Part shown: positions 45,407-57,839 of the stretch, piece after piece
Layout: each line of letters begins with the position of its first letter
Numbering within the stretch: the first letter of the stretch is position 1
Program-made: the position numbers and the translations under genes
Notes under the pieces: model-generated
Told to the model about the DNA's origin: nothing
Database searches by the model: none
The model's input: the letters and a program-made list of their open reading frames with translations, nothing else
Origin: Rhynchosporium graminicola
Taxonomy: Eukaryota; Ascomycota; Leotiomycetes; Helotiales; Ploettnerulaceae
Direction: 5' to 3'
Assembly: GCA_900074885.1 (NCBI GenBank)
Contig: FJUW01000049.1
Coordinates: 298,351 to 362,350, forward strand
DNA length: 64,000 bases

Positions 45407-48400
45407 TTATGAGGTGTATTTTATGCTCAATTTTGTATGTGTGTCTTGATTGGGATGCGTTGAAAGGTTGGTAGAGAGGATGTAACACTGCATTTTGGTA
45501 GAGCAACAAATCTTCAGATTCTACCTCAAGTCAAGTCAACCTGTTTCCCGTTACGAGAGAAATACATAGCAGCGCGTAGGTAACTACAATCTAGAAGAAG
45601 TAAAAGAAACGGCTACTAGACATCTGCAATTGGGACAACATCTCTCAAACTCCTAGGTATCTTGCTCCATATCCAAGGCATCAGACATTTCTGTTATCAC
45701 CTTCTTCAGCATGTTCCCTAGACTCATGTTATGAGTTCTACTTGCTGATCCCTATGAAATAGAACATCGAGGCTGTCTAGATGACTCTATCTCCCATGGA
45801 GCGAGCTTACCTCACGCTCACGCTACGAAAACACAGATAAATATCAAACTCACAAGTCTGTTTCAGGACATTACTTTATTTAGTACCTTCATAAAGACAC
45901 GAAGAATGTGTTTCGGCAAAACATAGGTCTTATTGTCAGTTCAAAGCCATGAAACTTCGTCCGTACTCCTTTTCAAGATGACTTCAACTTGAAAGTATCC
46001 GATCGCTTCATCGGGTGAAGGAGCCATCTTGCAATACCACCATTAGTGAGTGCCGTTAGGACCAGCCCAATACATACATACAAAACACCACTATACCGTC
46101 CTTTCCTTCCCGCTCCGATCAAAGCACGAGAAGTAAATCACTAACCCCATCTCAGACGCCAACACGAAATGCAATAAAAGTCCGTCCCTTGTTTACCTGC
46201 TCCAATGCCTCATCTTCTAACTCCAGAGTTCAGAAATACAGCCATGATCATGGCCCCTCACGCCCTCCCTGTGGTTCCACCAGCCCGAGTATTCGGATAA
46301 AAAGCGACTCGAATCTCAGGATCTAAAAAGAAAAAAGCCACCCAGCCATCCATCTCCTGTAAAACCTGGCTCCGCATCTACCTGGAGGAAATGTTGGGGA
46401 TATACAAGCCAAGCCAAGCCAAGCCAAGCCAGCTTTCCCGATTGCGAGGCTTACACGCACACGAGTTTAGCCAACCAGAGAAGTAAGCATGTCATAATCA
46501 AGTATAAACTTCGCATATGTCGTGACGCAGGACAAAAGTCCAACGCACATGAAAGCCGTAACACGGCATCTACCCACCTACGACTTCATTCAGACCCCTC
46601 CCTCCATAAATATAGAGCAAACATCCCGCCATCCAACGATAGGCATTCGCATCTCATCTTCTCGCACATGCTCAAGCCTCAAGCCTCATGCTGATGTACA
46701 ACATCCACCCATAGATAAACGCACCAATACCCAAGTGTGCCATCTCGTAGTGTTGTGTAACACGCGTGCAGCTTACCACGTAATGCCCTGTCCGAAAGCA
46801 AGATACCTACCCTATCTATCTACCAAGCCCAGCCAGCGCATCTCCGATTCCCCATCCCTCCTTCCCCATCTCCCCTCCCTGGCTCTAGATCAACCATACC
46901 AAACTTCAGCATGTAATACTGTACCAGGCCTGATAATCGGACGCGAGCGAACATGAGAATCATCACAAAGACCCATGCACCATATATTAGCAGCCAGCCA
47001 TCCACCCCCCCTCTTCACCCCTCCCTCTCCTCAATCTTCTTTTCCTCAATGTTGTTCGCTCGGTCGGCTTTCCCTCGCTCAGCCTTGTACAACTTCGAAA
47101 TGCAGTAACCCAAGCGAACTCCCCCTCCCCCTCCTTCTCCCTCCCCCTCTCAAACTCCAGAAGCAGGCAGGGATCCGAGCATCGCAACAGCGTACGGATA
47201 AAAGCCTGCCAAAAACGCTGCTCTGCTCTGCTCTGCCCTGCTCTGCTCCGAGCCATTCGTCGTACAAGAAGATGGCTGGCTAGCTACCCTCCAGCATAGA
47301 GTAAGTAAGCACCATCCACCCATGGTACAACAAACAAAGAAAACATTACGACGAATCTACACGCCAACGCAAAGCCACAGCACAATTTAGGCATTCTAAA
47401 ATAATTGGATAAAAAAACCAGATACCGTATGGCATACATACATACATACCTAGCCAGCCAGGTGAAGAAGCGGGAGAAAGAGGAGAGCGAGCGGCACGCA
47501 CCTCAGGGGGTTCGGGATCGGTGTGCCGTGGAATCTGCGGGCCGGTGATGGCTTGCTGAGGTTGGAGATACAAGATGTGCTTTGCGTGCATTGCAGATTG
47601 TGGTTACACGACATGGAAGGAAGGAAATGTGCGGGTGGGGCGGGATGCGTGGTACGGAGCCAAGACTGGAGCCCGAGATTGAAATGGGAGTAGAGGAGGA
47701 TGGATGGATGGGTGTTGTACGCGCGCGGCGGCCTAGATGGTCGGATCGCGGTATTGTTAAACTACGGCACGGTCTCGGTACGGTACGTTAACGGGAGAAT
47801 CGGGACGGAGAGGGGGATGAGAAGTAGGGTAATGTGATACTTTGAAGATACAATCGGCCAGAGGCTGAATCCGAATCATCAGGAATGATATTTATCGGGA
47901 TCCGCAAAGGTTTGTGATTCTATTGATTCTTAGTACTTGGGTAGCAAGTCAAAGAAGGTTCATATGGATCAATACCGTTTCAAACGTGCCTCGGTTATGT
48001 TTGTTTCGATATGCCAGCCTTGCCTACTTGCATGCTACCCTGCTCGTCTCAACCGATTACACAAAGTATAGGATCGAGGAGACTGATTGGTCGGTCGAGC
48101 AGCATATCGGATGAGATTGAAATGAGCGAGTAGACACGAGACAGCTACCTAGGAGATAGAAGAAACGATCGCTCGTCCAGATTTCAGCCCAGTCTGGACA
48201 ATCCATGGAAATATATGATCATTGATAACAGACGATGGTATTAGCCGCCAGAAATATGTGTGTGCGTTTCTATTCCCCATGTATACAGTATAGCATCCAG
48301 AACAGAGAAAGATAGAAGGAGAAATAGATTCTTCAAACACCAAACGCCTCATGCAATGGCAGTGATCAGTCCATTCCCACTGATCCAGAACACTCGCGAA

Positions 48401-48806
48401 GTTGGATATAGTCAAAACAGAGAGCCGACCCCCACCACCCCAGAATGTGTGATGAGAAAGAGGAAATAAAATGTGCTGTGGACCTCATATGCAGTGAGGT
48501 GTGTTGATTGCTTGGCGCTCGCTTGCTCGTTGATTATTTAATATGCTCCTCGACGCAACGCGTGCCCGGTCACGACAATAAGCTGCCTCAGATATCCAGA
48601 AAAAGGGAACAATGGAAGAGAAAAATACATGTGATGCAAAAATGGGAACCAAAGATGCGCCATCGCTAAGATGCTGATATAAGAAAGCCGCCGCCATGAA
48701 GTCTGCCCTGTGCAATATGTGCTTCGCCGGTGCGCGAGTTCCGACCAGAAAAAATAGTCGACTTGAAGTGGATGTTCATTGACCAACGTTTTCTTCAATG
48801 TGGTGC
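45407..48806. other. 3.4-kb gene-free stretch between convergent genes
   Basis: I find no supported coding frame. It holds an AAGCC pentamer array (46404-46431), a strongly pyrimidine-rich plus-strand tract (about 46975-47280) with CTGCT repeats (47216-47249), and CATA repeats (47435-47450). For a region between two convergent genes this is long for this locus; it could hold long 3' UTRs or a non-coding transcript. Confidence 0.4.
46404..46432. repeat. (AAGCC)n pentamer array
   Basis: Five to six tandem CCAAG/AAGCC units, perfect by eye. Confidence 0.85.
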
Positions 48807-51800
48807 TCAATACCCGCTCGCCTCGATATCGCCCGTGTTCGAACTTGAGAAGCTTGATCCCGAAGTCGGTCCATTGGAAGGCATATGGCCTAGCAGGCCA
48901 GCTTTAAAAGCCGCACGTTTGAGTATCCTGTAATCAGAGCTAAGGGCTGAGGTTGGAGTTGCTATTAAGTGGAGGAAAGACAGGGTAGTATCAATTAAAC
49001 CTCTCAGGCCTTCCTCTGAGATGAATTTGAGGATGATTTGTTTCAATATAGAGTTCTTGTATGCCGCGCAAAGTGTTACAACATTTCCCCATTGGCTTTG
49101 AAAAAAATGTTAGTCCAGACACTACGAGAGGGGAAAAGACATACGCATGTGCTGTTCCCCAGATATTTGTGACAATGAGCCTGTCCTTCCCTGGATCTCC
49201 CAGGCCATAGAATGCCCTGGTACTGAAGATGAGAGCTCGAATTCCACGCTCTGCATATTGTAGAACCTTCTCATCGATATCTTCGATTCGCTTGATATTA
49301 CTACTGACCATAGGCGCTTCGATCTTCGGCAAGTAGCCAGGAGCTATTTCTTCTCCCCCAAGAAGCTTCAAGACGAAATGACGATAGGTGATAACCTCTG
49401 CTCCATAATACTTGGCTCTCAGTCTTGCTTCCAAAATGTTTGTAGCCGATTCTCCTTTTGTTGCATCCCATTGCATCTTGGCAGCAATAACACCGATATA
49501 TCGCAGATTAGCTAGTGCAGCATCGATCGTCGGAAAGTGTTCCTTGAATTTAGATTTGGGCATCATGGCTGGATTTGGGTCTGCTGTGATAGTAATCAGC
49601 ATCGCGCAAAGCATTCCGCAACACAAGGGACAAACCAGTCTCAGGGTGGTAGAACATGTGATGTAGTTGATTGAGGTGTTTGCGCAAAAACAATTGACCC
49701 ATGTAACTTTCCATCACTTCCGTAGTAAGTCCGTAACTATCGACTGCCGTTTGCAAATGAGGGTAAGGCATATCCTCTTCGTAGGTCAAGATCCCAGAGT
49801 GCGGACAGGGGAGTTCCGCGAGGATATCACTATAAAATTTAGCTTACGATCGATCCTTTGAGCAGAATTGCTGTGCCACAAACCTCTCCAATTGCAGACA
49901 TGACCAAAAAGCAATGACTAGTGGATTATCTTTCTCCAAGATAACAGCATTCTCATGTTTGGCTCGCTTCAAACGCTCGAATTTCCTGTATGATTTAGTG
50001 ATTGATTCAAGATTTTAGAACTATTCCCTTACGGTCTCAGAATGACCTGTAGACTACGGCATGCTGCTGCGATATACCCATGGCTCTCCATCACTCTCGC
50101 AAGCTGGCCATGATACAGCCCTGCAAGTATGTTGGCATGGACATGTTGCAAGCTATTTCCCGCAATCTGATTGCCAAGGATATCTGTGGCTAGAGCATGA
50201 TAAGCCAAGCCTGGGATGACATCAAGGTTTCTGGTTTTGATCCTGGCAGGGTACGCTCCATCAACTGAGGTTCTCCGACTTCGAGGACGGCCCCTCTCCC
50301 CGTCTATAGATACTATACTCATACCAGGAGAGCTCTGCACGGGCGATGGTGGCTGACCATTTCGAATCGTCGGCGAATTGCCGTAGGAATAGTCCATGTC
50401 TCGATCAGTCTGCCATGCGTCCGGTATTTTCCCCTTGTGTTGGCAAATCTTTCCCAACGCCAACACCAGCAGGACTATGGCGGATCCAATAGATCTGAAA
50501 GGATGACCAGGCTTGTGATCCAGCATCGCGTGTGGCTCAGCGTACTCACCCGCGACAGGAGATCTTTTCCGCTTGTTCCCAGGACTTTCTGGATTCCTGT
50601 TACCACTTCCCAAAAACCCGACGGCATAACTCGTATGGCCCGCCTGAAGGTTCGATACCTGCTTCGGCTTGGCCTGGCTGTCAGGGATGCCTCTCAAAAA
50701 ATGCTCCACGAGAAGATCAAGTCGTGACTTGATGAGTATCGGATGTAGGATATTGATATGCTCCATATAACTTTTGACCAAGTCGAGGACAGTCTCTCTG
50801 CTAAAATCCGGCATGCCATTAGAACCGATTCCTCCTCTACTGATGAGTTCGGGCTGATGGCTAGGAGGAGTCAAACCACCAAGCTGGCCCCATTCTTCAC
50901 CGGCGGGTGAAGACACGTCTGAGTGAGAATCACTGGGCGTACTGTCCGGGCCATGGTCTACCAAAGGATCCCTTTCATATCCTGGAGGCGCCTCATAGCC
51001 CTCTCCTCTGCCATAAAGCCTTAGTAGTCCCCTCCGCCCTTCTCTTAGTATTGGATACTTGTCATTCTTTGTGATCTTTGAACTGGCCGAAGTCCCTTCG
51101 CACAACAGTCTTATGGCCGTGTTACTTAGCAACCGTGCAGCGCCTGTTGTATGGTTCACTGGAATCGATGAAGGTTTTCCTGGACCCGGATCACCAGACT
51201 CCTCGTCCTCTTCGGATGTCTCACCACCATTTGGCAATCCATCCGGCGCCCTCTGCTGATCTGGAGTAGATCCGTAGGGGGACTCGTTGGAATGCAATTG
51301 TAAAGCCTCGGACCCAATCGAGGGCCGTGGATAGTCATTCCGGTACCCTGGAACGCCTTCTCCCATCTCATTCTTCAACCTCAGACCTTCGTGGCTCGAA
51401 TTATTCGCCATCACACCCGCCTTCTGGCTATTTTTGATCTCGCTGACCTCTCCGCTAAGTTGCTCTAATTTAGTGTTACCTCGATCGATCCTAGAGTTGA
51501 CAAGGCCCAACATGTTTTCTAGCCGCGCCAAACCGTCCATGATATCGGCCGACGCCTTATCTTGCCTGCTCTGATTAGTACTCAAGTCCTGAAATATGAA
51601 AGTAAATTAAGCATACTGTTTGGGAGGCGGGTCCCTATAATGGCATGGGAATCCTTTCTCCTTGCAAGTTGAACATAAGGGTCGTCCTTCGTCGCATTTG
51701 GCTTTGAGGTTTCGACAGCTATCACAAGCCTGCGCCGCCCTCTGTGCTTTCTTCTTCACATCCTGCCGTCCTGCCGAAGGATAGGTAACCAATCGATAGT

Positions 51801-52437
51801 CTGGGTTTTGAGAAGGACTTGGATGTCCGTAAGGGTTGTTTCCATACGGCTCCGTCGCGGAAATGGGACTTTGCACAGGCGGATAGGGGTTCGAAGGTTG
51901 TGGCGGCGCTGGATACTGCGCGTTCCTAGCTGGATCGTACGCAGGATATGGTCGACCCGGCCCTTCGTGATGCGGTGATTGAATCACATTGTGATCTGCC
52001 CCCGTTGACGACGGTCTATATTGTTGGGGTTCGTCCGACGGGGCCCTTTTTACCATCGGGTCTCTCTGGCCTGCATATGGGGGTATCTGAGGATGCTGAC
52101 CGGAAACTCCTGGTGGTAGTGGTGGAGGGAGAGGACCAGGAAGGCCGTTGTGATATCCATGCATAGGACCAGAGCCTGGTCTACGAGGGTCTTGATGATC
52201 GTACGGCGGATGTTCTACAGGTCGACGATGGTCAACAACTGGATATTGTTCGGGTGGTCGAGAGAAGGGCGTCTGGCTAGATCCCGGATGTTGTTGTTGA
52301 TATAGCGGTGGTGGCAGTGGCTGCTGCGCAGTAGCAGGAAGAGAAGGAAGTTGTCGATCGGGCGCGTTTTGCCATGATGTAGGAGGCGGACCGGCAAGAC
52401 GAGGACGTTTACTCTCGGGTGGTGGTATGTCCATCAT
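48807..52437 (-). CDS. Zn2Cys6 transcription factor
   Basis: A fungal binuclear-zinc transcription factor. The N-terminal ~240 residues are Pro/Gln/Tyr/Ser-rich (MMDIPPPESKRPRLAGPPPT...), unusual because the zinc cluster then comes late: QACDSCRNLKAKCDEGRPLC and STCKEKGFPC supply the six Cys. Exon 1 ends PPPKQ at 51617; exon 2 begins at 51570 if a 46-nt intron is used (SRQDKASADIMDGLARLENM, a coiled-coil-like dimer segment), or at 51588 if a 28-nt intron is used. Exon 2 (to 50033) has the linker and the start of the fungal-specific domain (VLDLVKSYMEHINILHPILI), and later exons carry LEKDNPLVIAFWSCLQLE, YLGQLFLRKHLNQLH-like text, and LRAKYYGAEVITYRHFVLKL, ending at 48807. ATG 52437 was chosen; ATG 52452 adds five residues. 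Total near 1100 residues. The target pathway cannot be told from sequence. Confidence 0.88.
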
Positions 52438-52452
52438 AGCTTTAACTCTCAT

Positions 52453-55400
52453 ACGATCACGGCAGCAGAGGCCATGGACGGCAATAGTAGTAGTGTGCCG
52501 GCTTCTTACAGGTTGCGAGATAACACAGAGATTCGCATCGGAGTGGTACGAGCTGACGTGGTATAGTTGTATCAAAAGGATTCCCCCGCGACTAATCGAC
52601 TACCGGTACTAAGTTTCGCAATTAAAATGTCTGAGATGGGGGAAATAGATTAGCTTAAAGCTTCGACAATCGAAAGTGGAAATTGACAGGGCAGGGTAAG
52701 GGCAGGTTAGGGCAGGGAAGGGACGGGAAGGGAGGGAAAAAGCAGAGTGCGAGGAGCTGTCTGTACTGGGAATTGTGATGGCATGGCATGGCATGGCATG
52801 GCATGATGTGTGTGGTATGAGGGGAGCAAACGAGGCCTGCCTACAGAGGATGAGAGTGAAGTGAGAAGATATGGGCTGGGCTGGTCTGCGTTGATTGACT
52901 TGGGGATCGAGGTTGGGGAGTAGGATGGGTTGGGTTGGGTTGGATTGGATTGGCTTGGATTGGGTGGAGTAGGTTAGACACCTGTTAGACCAGGACAGAA
53001 CGGGAAGGGGAAGGGGAAGGTTGTGGTGAGGTGCGAGGCACTTTTTGCTGGCTGCTGCGAATGCTGAGGCTGGAAGGAAAGAAAGAAAGAACAAGATGGA
53101 ATGGGGAGGGGAGGGGAGGGAAGGGAAGGGAAGCTTGAAAATAGTCGGGACAAGGATATAAGGATAGGTATATAGATAGGTAAGTCCTAAGCAACAGAGT
53201 ACTAGCTCCGGCCAATACCTTGACACTAGTATAATAACCAGTACATAGATAGGTACAGTACCATTACCAACCGCACCTACGAAATACCTCCCTTCCTAAG
53301 GGACCTAGGTAGGTAGGTACCTAGGTAGGTAAGGTAGGCTGGGGCTGGTCTGTCTCAGTCTGTCCCAAGCAGGCGGCGGCGGCCTTGCCATGCCATGTGG
53401 GGATCTGCGAGAAATGCCCTGAGCCTGACCCCGAGTCTCCGATATTCAATGCAGATGAAGTGGATGCAGCTTTGCCCCTCTTCCTACTCTACTCCTTTCC
53501 TTGCCTTCACTTCAAAGTGACTTTAAGTGTTTGAGCAGGGTTGCGGATGAAGGAATTACAATGGTACAAGTGAGGTACTCAAGACAGGTAGGTAGGTAGG
53601 TAGGTAGCTAGTAGGTACCTAGGTGCCGTACCTAAGGAAGGCCGATGGCGAGGGACCGATCCGACTGAGTTTGGTCCATCGGACCACGGAGATATCTTTA
53701 GTGGCTTGAAGGTCAAATGCTAGGTAGAACTAGAAATGGTTCCAGAACATGAAGCTCGAATGAGACAATGGGAAAAGGGCTGGTACTGAATTCACGTACA
53801 CGTACAGTAGGCCTCATTCCGTTCTTTCCTTTCGTTGAGGTGATGCCGTTGAGCGAGGAGTGCGGTGCGGATAGAATAGAAGAGAGTGCTGGGAAGTAGG
53901 AAGCCGGCGACTCGATCCGTGCGGGCGGNCGGGCGGGCGGGCACAAGAACCGCACCGTAACGCACCGTACGGCTGACGAGGACCAACGGAAATAGCAAGA
54001 GACCAGACCAAAGAGAGGATGAGGATCAGGATTGGGACGTGGATGAGGATAGGATGCGGATAAACAAGTCAAAGTCGAGTCACGGGCTGCTGCCGTTGTG
54101 TTGGTGACAGGATATGGCGGTCTGCAGATGCAGGTCGAGGTGGAGGTGCAGTGCAGGTGCGGACGCGACAGCTTGGAATTTGGAGGGGTTGCTTTGCTGC
54201 TCAGACAGACAGGGAGAACAGAGCAAAGATGCGACTCAGGCAAGGATCAGCATCATCGACGCAAGGAACAGAGGTTCGGTCGTCGGTCGTCGAGACGAGA
54301 CGAAGACGAGATGAGATGAGATGAACACATCATATCCACATGTCGCCTGGTCTGGGTTTGGTCTGGTCTGTAGAACCGAGGTCGGGCATAACTTAGGTAG
54401 GTAGGTAGAGTACTACGATGGATGCGACAGCTAAACTTTCCGCCCAAACTCCCAAGATTCTACCCTGTTCTAACGGTGATTACAGACCTTTACGGGAATA
54501 ACAACCACAAGCACAAGCACAACCACAAATAAGACGAGGACGAGGACGAGGACGACGCACTGCCAAAAGTGGGATGTGATCAGCTACGGAGTAGAGAGGT
54601 GAGGCGGCATAAACAAAAGAGCGACTGCCGAATCCGCCGAGGATGCAAAGAGAGTGCAGATGGATGGAACCCTCCCTATAACTGGATCTAAAGCTAAATC
54701 TGAATCTAGGCGTACTGTACTGCAGCTACAGACAGTACTTCGCTAACTAGGCAGTGACTGACTGAATTTGATTGTAGACTCCCCTGGCTAGAAGCGGCGA
54801 ACTGTAAATTCAGTCCGCCGAGAAGACACCCACACCCACACCCACATCCACGTAGACAAACAAGACCCCAAAACCCTGGTGCGTAGGTATTGTATTGTAT
54901 TCATGATTCCCATACCCCTCCCTCTACTCGTGTGTGCAGCAGATACATACACACACCTATTTGGCAGTGGGCGCTGCTCGCACTGGCTAGCTAGCTAGCA
55001 TCTCCATCTCTTATTATGCATGCATCTCGTGCGCAAGAAAGAGTGTTGTTTGCCCTCACAAATACTATCTATCAGAAATGACAAACCTCGTTAGATTTGA
55101 CCTCGTACGATTGGCGACTGACTTATCGTAAAGTCTACCTTACCCGGCCATCTTGAAGCCGCCATGTCGAGGGATCGATCGTAATAAGGTTTAGTTAGCT
55201 AAGCAGACCGTTCTCGTTGCACGGCGAAAGACCTGAACGAGAAGTTCTTGCGAAGCTTTCGCTCCGTACCAGTGGTCGGAACTCACATCAGCCCCTTCCA
55301 GCCCAGCCAGCCAGCCAGCCACCCTCCTCCCCAGCAAGCGACTGAAATCTACTCCGTATACCTTGGTACGGACGGAAGAGAAGCGGTCGATCGGGACGTG

Positions 55401-55640
55401 GTTCAGCCACTTAGCTTGTAATGCGACAGACCATTGGCAGTATTTACTTCTATCGCAAGGTTACGTTGATCTTCAGAGTAAGGCATAGAGTAGTTGAATG
55501 ATGTTAGTTGCATTTCAGTACTAATTACTATGGAGAGTCGACAGAAGATATTATCTAGGAATATCCGTACGGACTATGCACGTGACTACAGTCACCTGAT
55601 CCATGCTAAGACCCATATCCTCGCAACATACCCCTCTGTA
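52453..55640. other. long low-complexity upstream region
   Basis: 3.2 kb upstream of the Zn2Cys6 gene without a supported gene. The minus strand is CT-rich near the gene (52680-53140), as in long fungal leaders. Simple repeats are dense: GGCAT (52781-52804), GGTTG/GGATT (52927-52960), GGGA (53100-53130), TAGG (53300-53335, 53586-53610) and GACGAG (54533-54560). One ambiguous base N lies at 53929 in a GC-rich CGGG run. Confidence 0.45.
53300..53625. repeat. TAGG/GGTA tetranucleotide clusters
   Basis: Two main clusters of CTAGGTAGGTAGGTACC-like repeats (53300-53335 and 53586-53625), about 250 bp apart, with the palindrome GGTACCTAGGTA in both. A further short TAGG run occurs near 54393-54408. 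Confidence 0.7.
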
Positions 55641-55869
55641 GAGATACTACAAAGTCGGTAACTTCTACAAGTACGAGTGATCCAATTTCCTGTAATTAGT
55701 CGATTATACTATTATATACGTACGTATAGTAACACCCCTGGAGACTAGAACTATGCCTCGATATCACGTGAACTTAGACAAACCATAGGTTCCGTAATTC
55801 CTTCAAGATAAGTCAGCCTTCTAATTAATATCTATACCCCTTATTCTAAGTGTAAAACAGTTATATTTA

Positions 55870-56945
55870 GTATTACTATAAAGACCTTAAGGTCTTATGG
55901 GCTAAGTAGTTTAGTAAAACCGTCTGCCGCGTTCTCTTTTGAGGGTATATACTAAGGGTCTAAATAACCTCTAGCGACCTCCTAGCGAAAGTAGTAGAAT
56001 TTAATATCGATATGCTTAGTACGCTAGTATAATTCAGGGTTCTCTGATAGAGATAACGCTCCCTGATTATCGCACTATATCTCTATACTTCTAGAGTCTA
56101 GCTTATTATAGCTTAGCTCCTTTAGTACTTAACGTATCTATGAAGCTTCTCTAGTAAAGGCGCACATAGCTATATACTCTGCTTCCGTAGAGGTAAGAGC
56201 TATAGTAGTCTATCGCTTTGAAATAGCTAAGAAAACACCTCCTGCAAGGAAGAAACACACTCCGGTATGCGATACTCTATCGATTCGGTTACCGGCTTAA
56301 TCAGAGTCGCAGAAACCTCTTAATTTTATCTTCTCTCTATTAGTAACGTCTCCTCCGTAAGTCGTAGCGTAGTACTTAATACCTTATAAGTACGCAAGTA
56401 CTCTCTTAGCGCTCGCAAGGTATTAAGGTAATAGATTTATCAGAAATTATAATAGTATAGAGCAGTAGTATAATATATCCCAGCGAGTATAAGCTAAGTA
56501 CTATAAACTACCGTAAAGCTATTAATATAGCTTAATTTCTTATAGAGTAGCTACTCCCTTAAATTTAACTATAGAAACCTCTGAACTAGTAGCAAAGGGC
56601 GTATCGGCGCTCTTATAGTTAGTTATTCTAAATCGATCTAATATCTTATCGATATACGTATCTTAGCAAAGAGAAATCGTCTTCTTCTCTCTATCACGTA
56701 TAATTCTGACTCTAAGGAAGTACTTAGCTAGTCCAGCTAGAAGGATATTAAACACGGTAAGAAGCTTTACTTTAAGCTCTTCAAGTGCTAATCTAGCCTT
56801 TAAGATAACTAGGAAATCGTCGACATAAGTAACGATAATAATCTTAGTTTCTCTATTAATATATACGTAATTATCGGTTTATAAAAGTATAAAGTTAATA
56901 ATACCGAACTCCTTGCGTAATATCTCTTGCTAGAGGCGTAGAGAC
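55870..56945 (-). mobile_element. Ty1/copia pol 3' fragment, RIP-degraded
   Basis: Minus-strand frames match the end of a copia polyprotein. EILRKEFGIINFILL and IIIVTYVDDFLVI (YVDD at 56816-56827) are reverse transcriptase. DNQGALSLSENPE and, further on, TKHIDIKFYYFR and YIPSKENAADGFTK (about 56065-55880) are the RNase H end. Stop codons TAG/TAA replace likely Trp or Gln codons throughout, and TpA is in excess. The element ends near 55870 on its 3' side and its coding stops abruptly near 56945 on its 5' side, where an LTR-like block begins. Confidence 0.75.
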
Positions 56946-57221
56946 TACTATAACGACACAAGACTCAAGGCGGTATATAAGTAAGAATAAACGAGTAGAG
57001 AGGCTAAGAGCGATCTTATATAGTCTACTACGAAGAAAACAAAAAGATAAGGAAGGAAGAAGAAGAGAGATAGAGTATAAGGCACCTTATATATATATGC
57101 CGGTACTAGTCCGATACTATACTAGGTCGGATACTAGTTCTGCCGGGATACCTATGAACTTAAGCCCTATTATCTATCCTTCTTCTTATATAATATTCAG
57201 GTAAGCTATTATTATATTACT
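56946..57221 (-). repeat. probable 3' LTR of the gypsy element
   Basis: A ~275-bp non-coding block with a TATATATATA stretch (57091-57104) and purine-rich flanks sits between the interrupted copia frame and a polypurine tract (on the minus strand AGGGGGGG, complement at 57222-57228). This order is what the 3' end of an LTR retroelement on the minus strand should show. The terminal TG/CA dinucleotides cannot be confirmed, possibly because RIP altered them. Confidence 0.45.
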
Positions 57222-57839
57222 CCCCCCCTAAGAAGAGCTTAACCCTAAGCTCGGAAAGTTATAGTTTATACTAGAATTAGTCTTTATTATAACTATTTTC
57301 GTCGATATTCGCGTAATAAGCGTTAGCCGCTCTTTAGTAGTAGTAAATTCTTTATTAAGTTCTAACTAGTTACGTCGCCGTAATAGTACTATATTAGTCG
57401 TAGCTTCCAAATCGGGCGGTAAGTAGTATTTACTTTATCTATTTATAGTAGGAGTCGAGTTTAAGTAGAGTATAAGGTATATAAAGGAAAGGGTTTATTA
57501 ATATTAGAGCCTTTCCTTTTCAACCGCGATAAACTCTTTAACTTATAAGTTTATTCTCCCTAGACTATAATATAGCTTCCGGAGTAGGTATTATTACTAA
57601 CTACTATAATAGTCTACTATAATCTTATATATTAATCGACCTAATTAACTCTTCTCTTAATATAAGTAAGATTCTTATCTTAGTTTTAGGGATAGTCCTT
57701 AAGTATAATATAAGAGTTTCACGGATCTATAACGCTAACTCCTATAGTACCTTTACTAGTACCTACTAGTACTCTTTCAGCGGTATATCGTATATATTAC
57801 CTGCGGTATATTCGCGCTTTCCTTAAGATAAAGTATAAT

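Noticed and set aside
53713..54243. minus-strand frame of 176 codons spanning the N at 53929
   Set aside because: Low-complexity composition without a family, and it depends on an ambiguous base.
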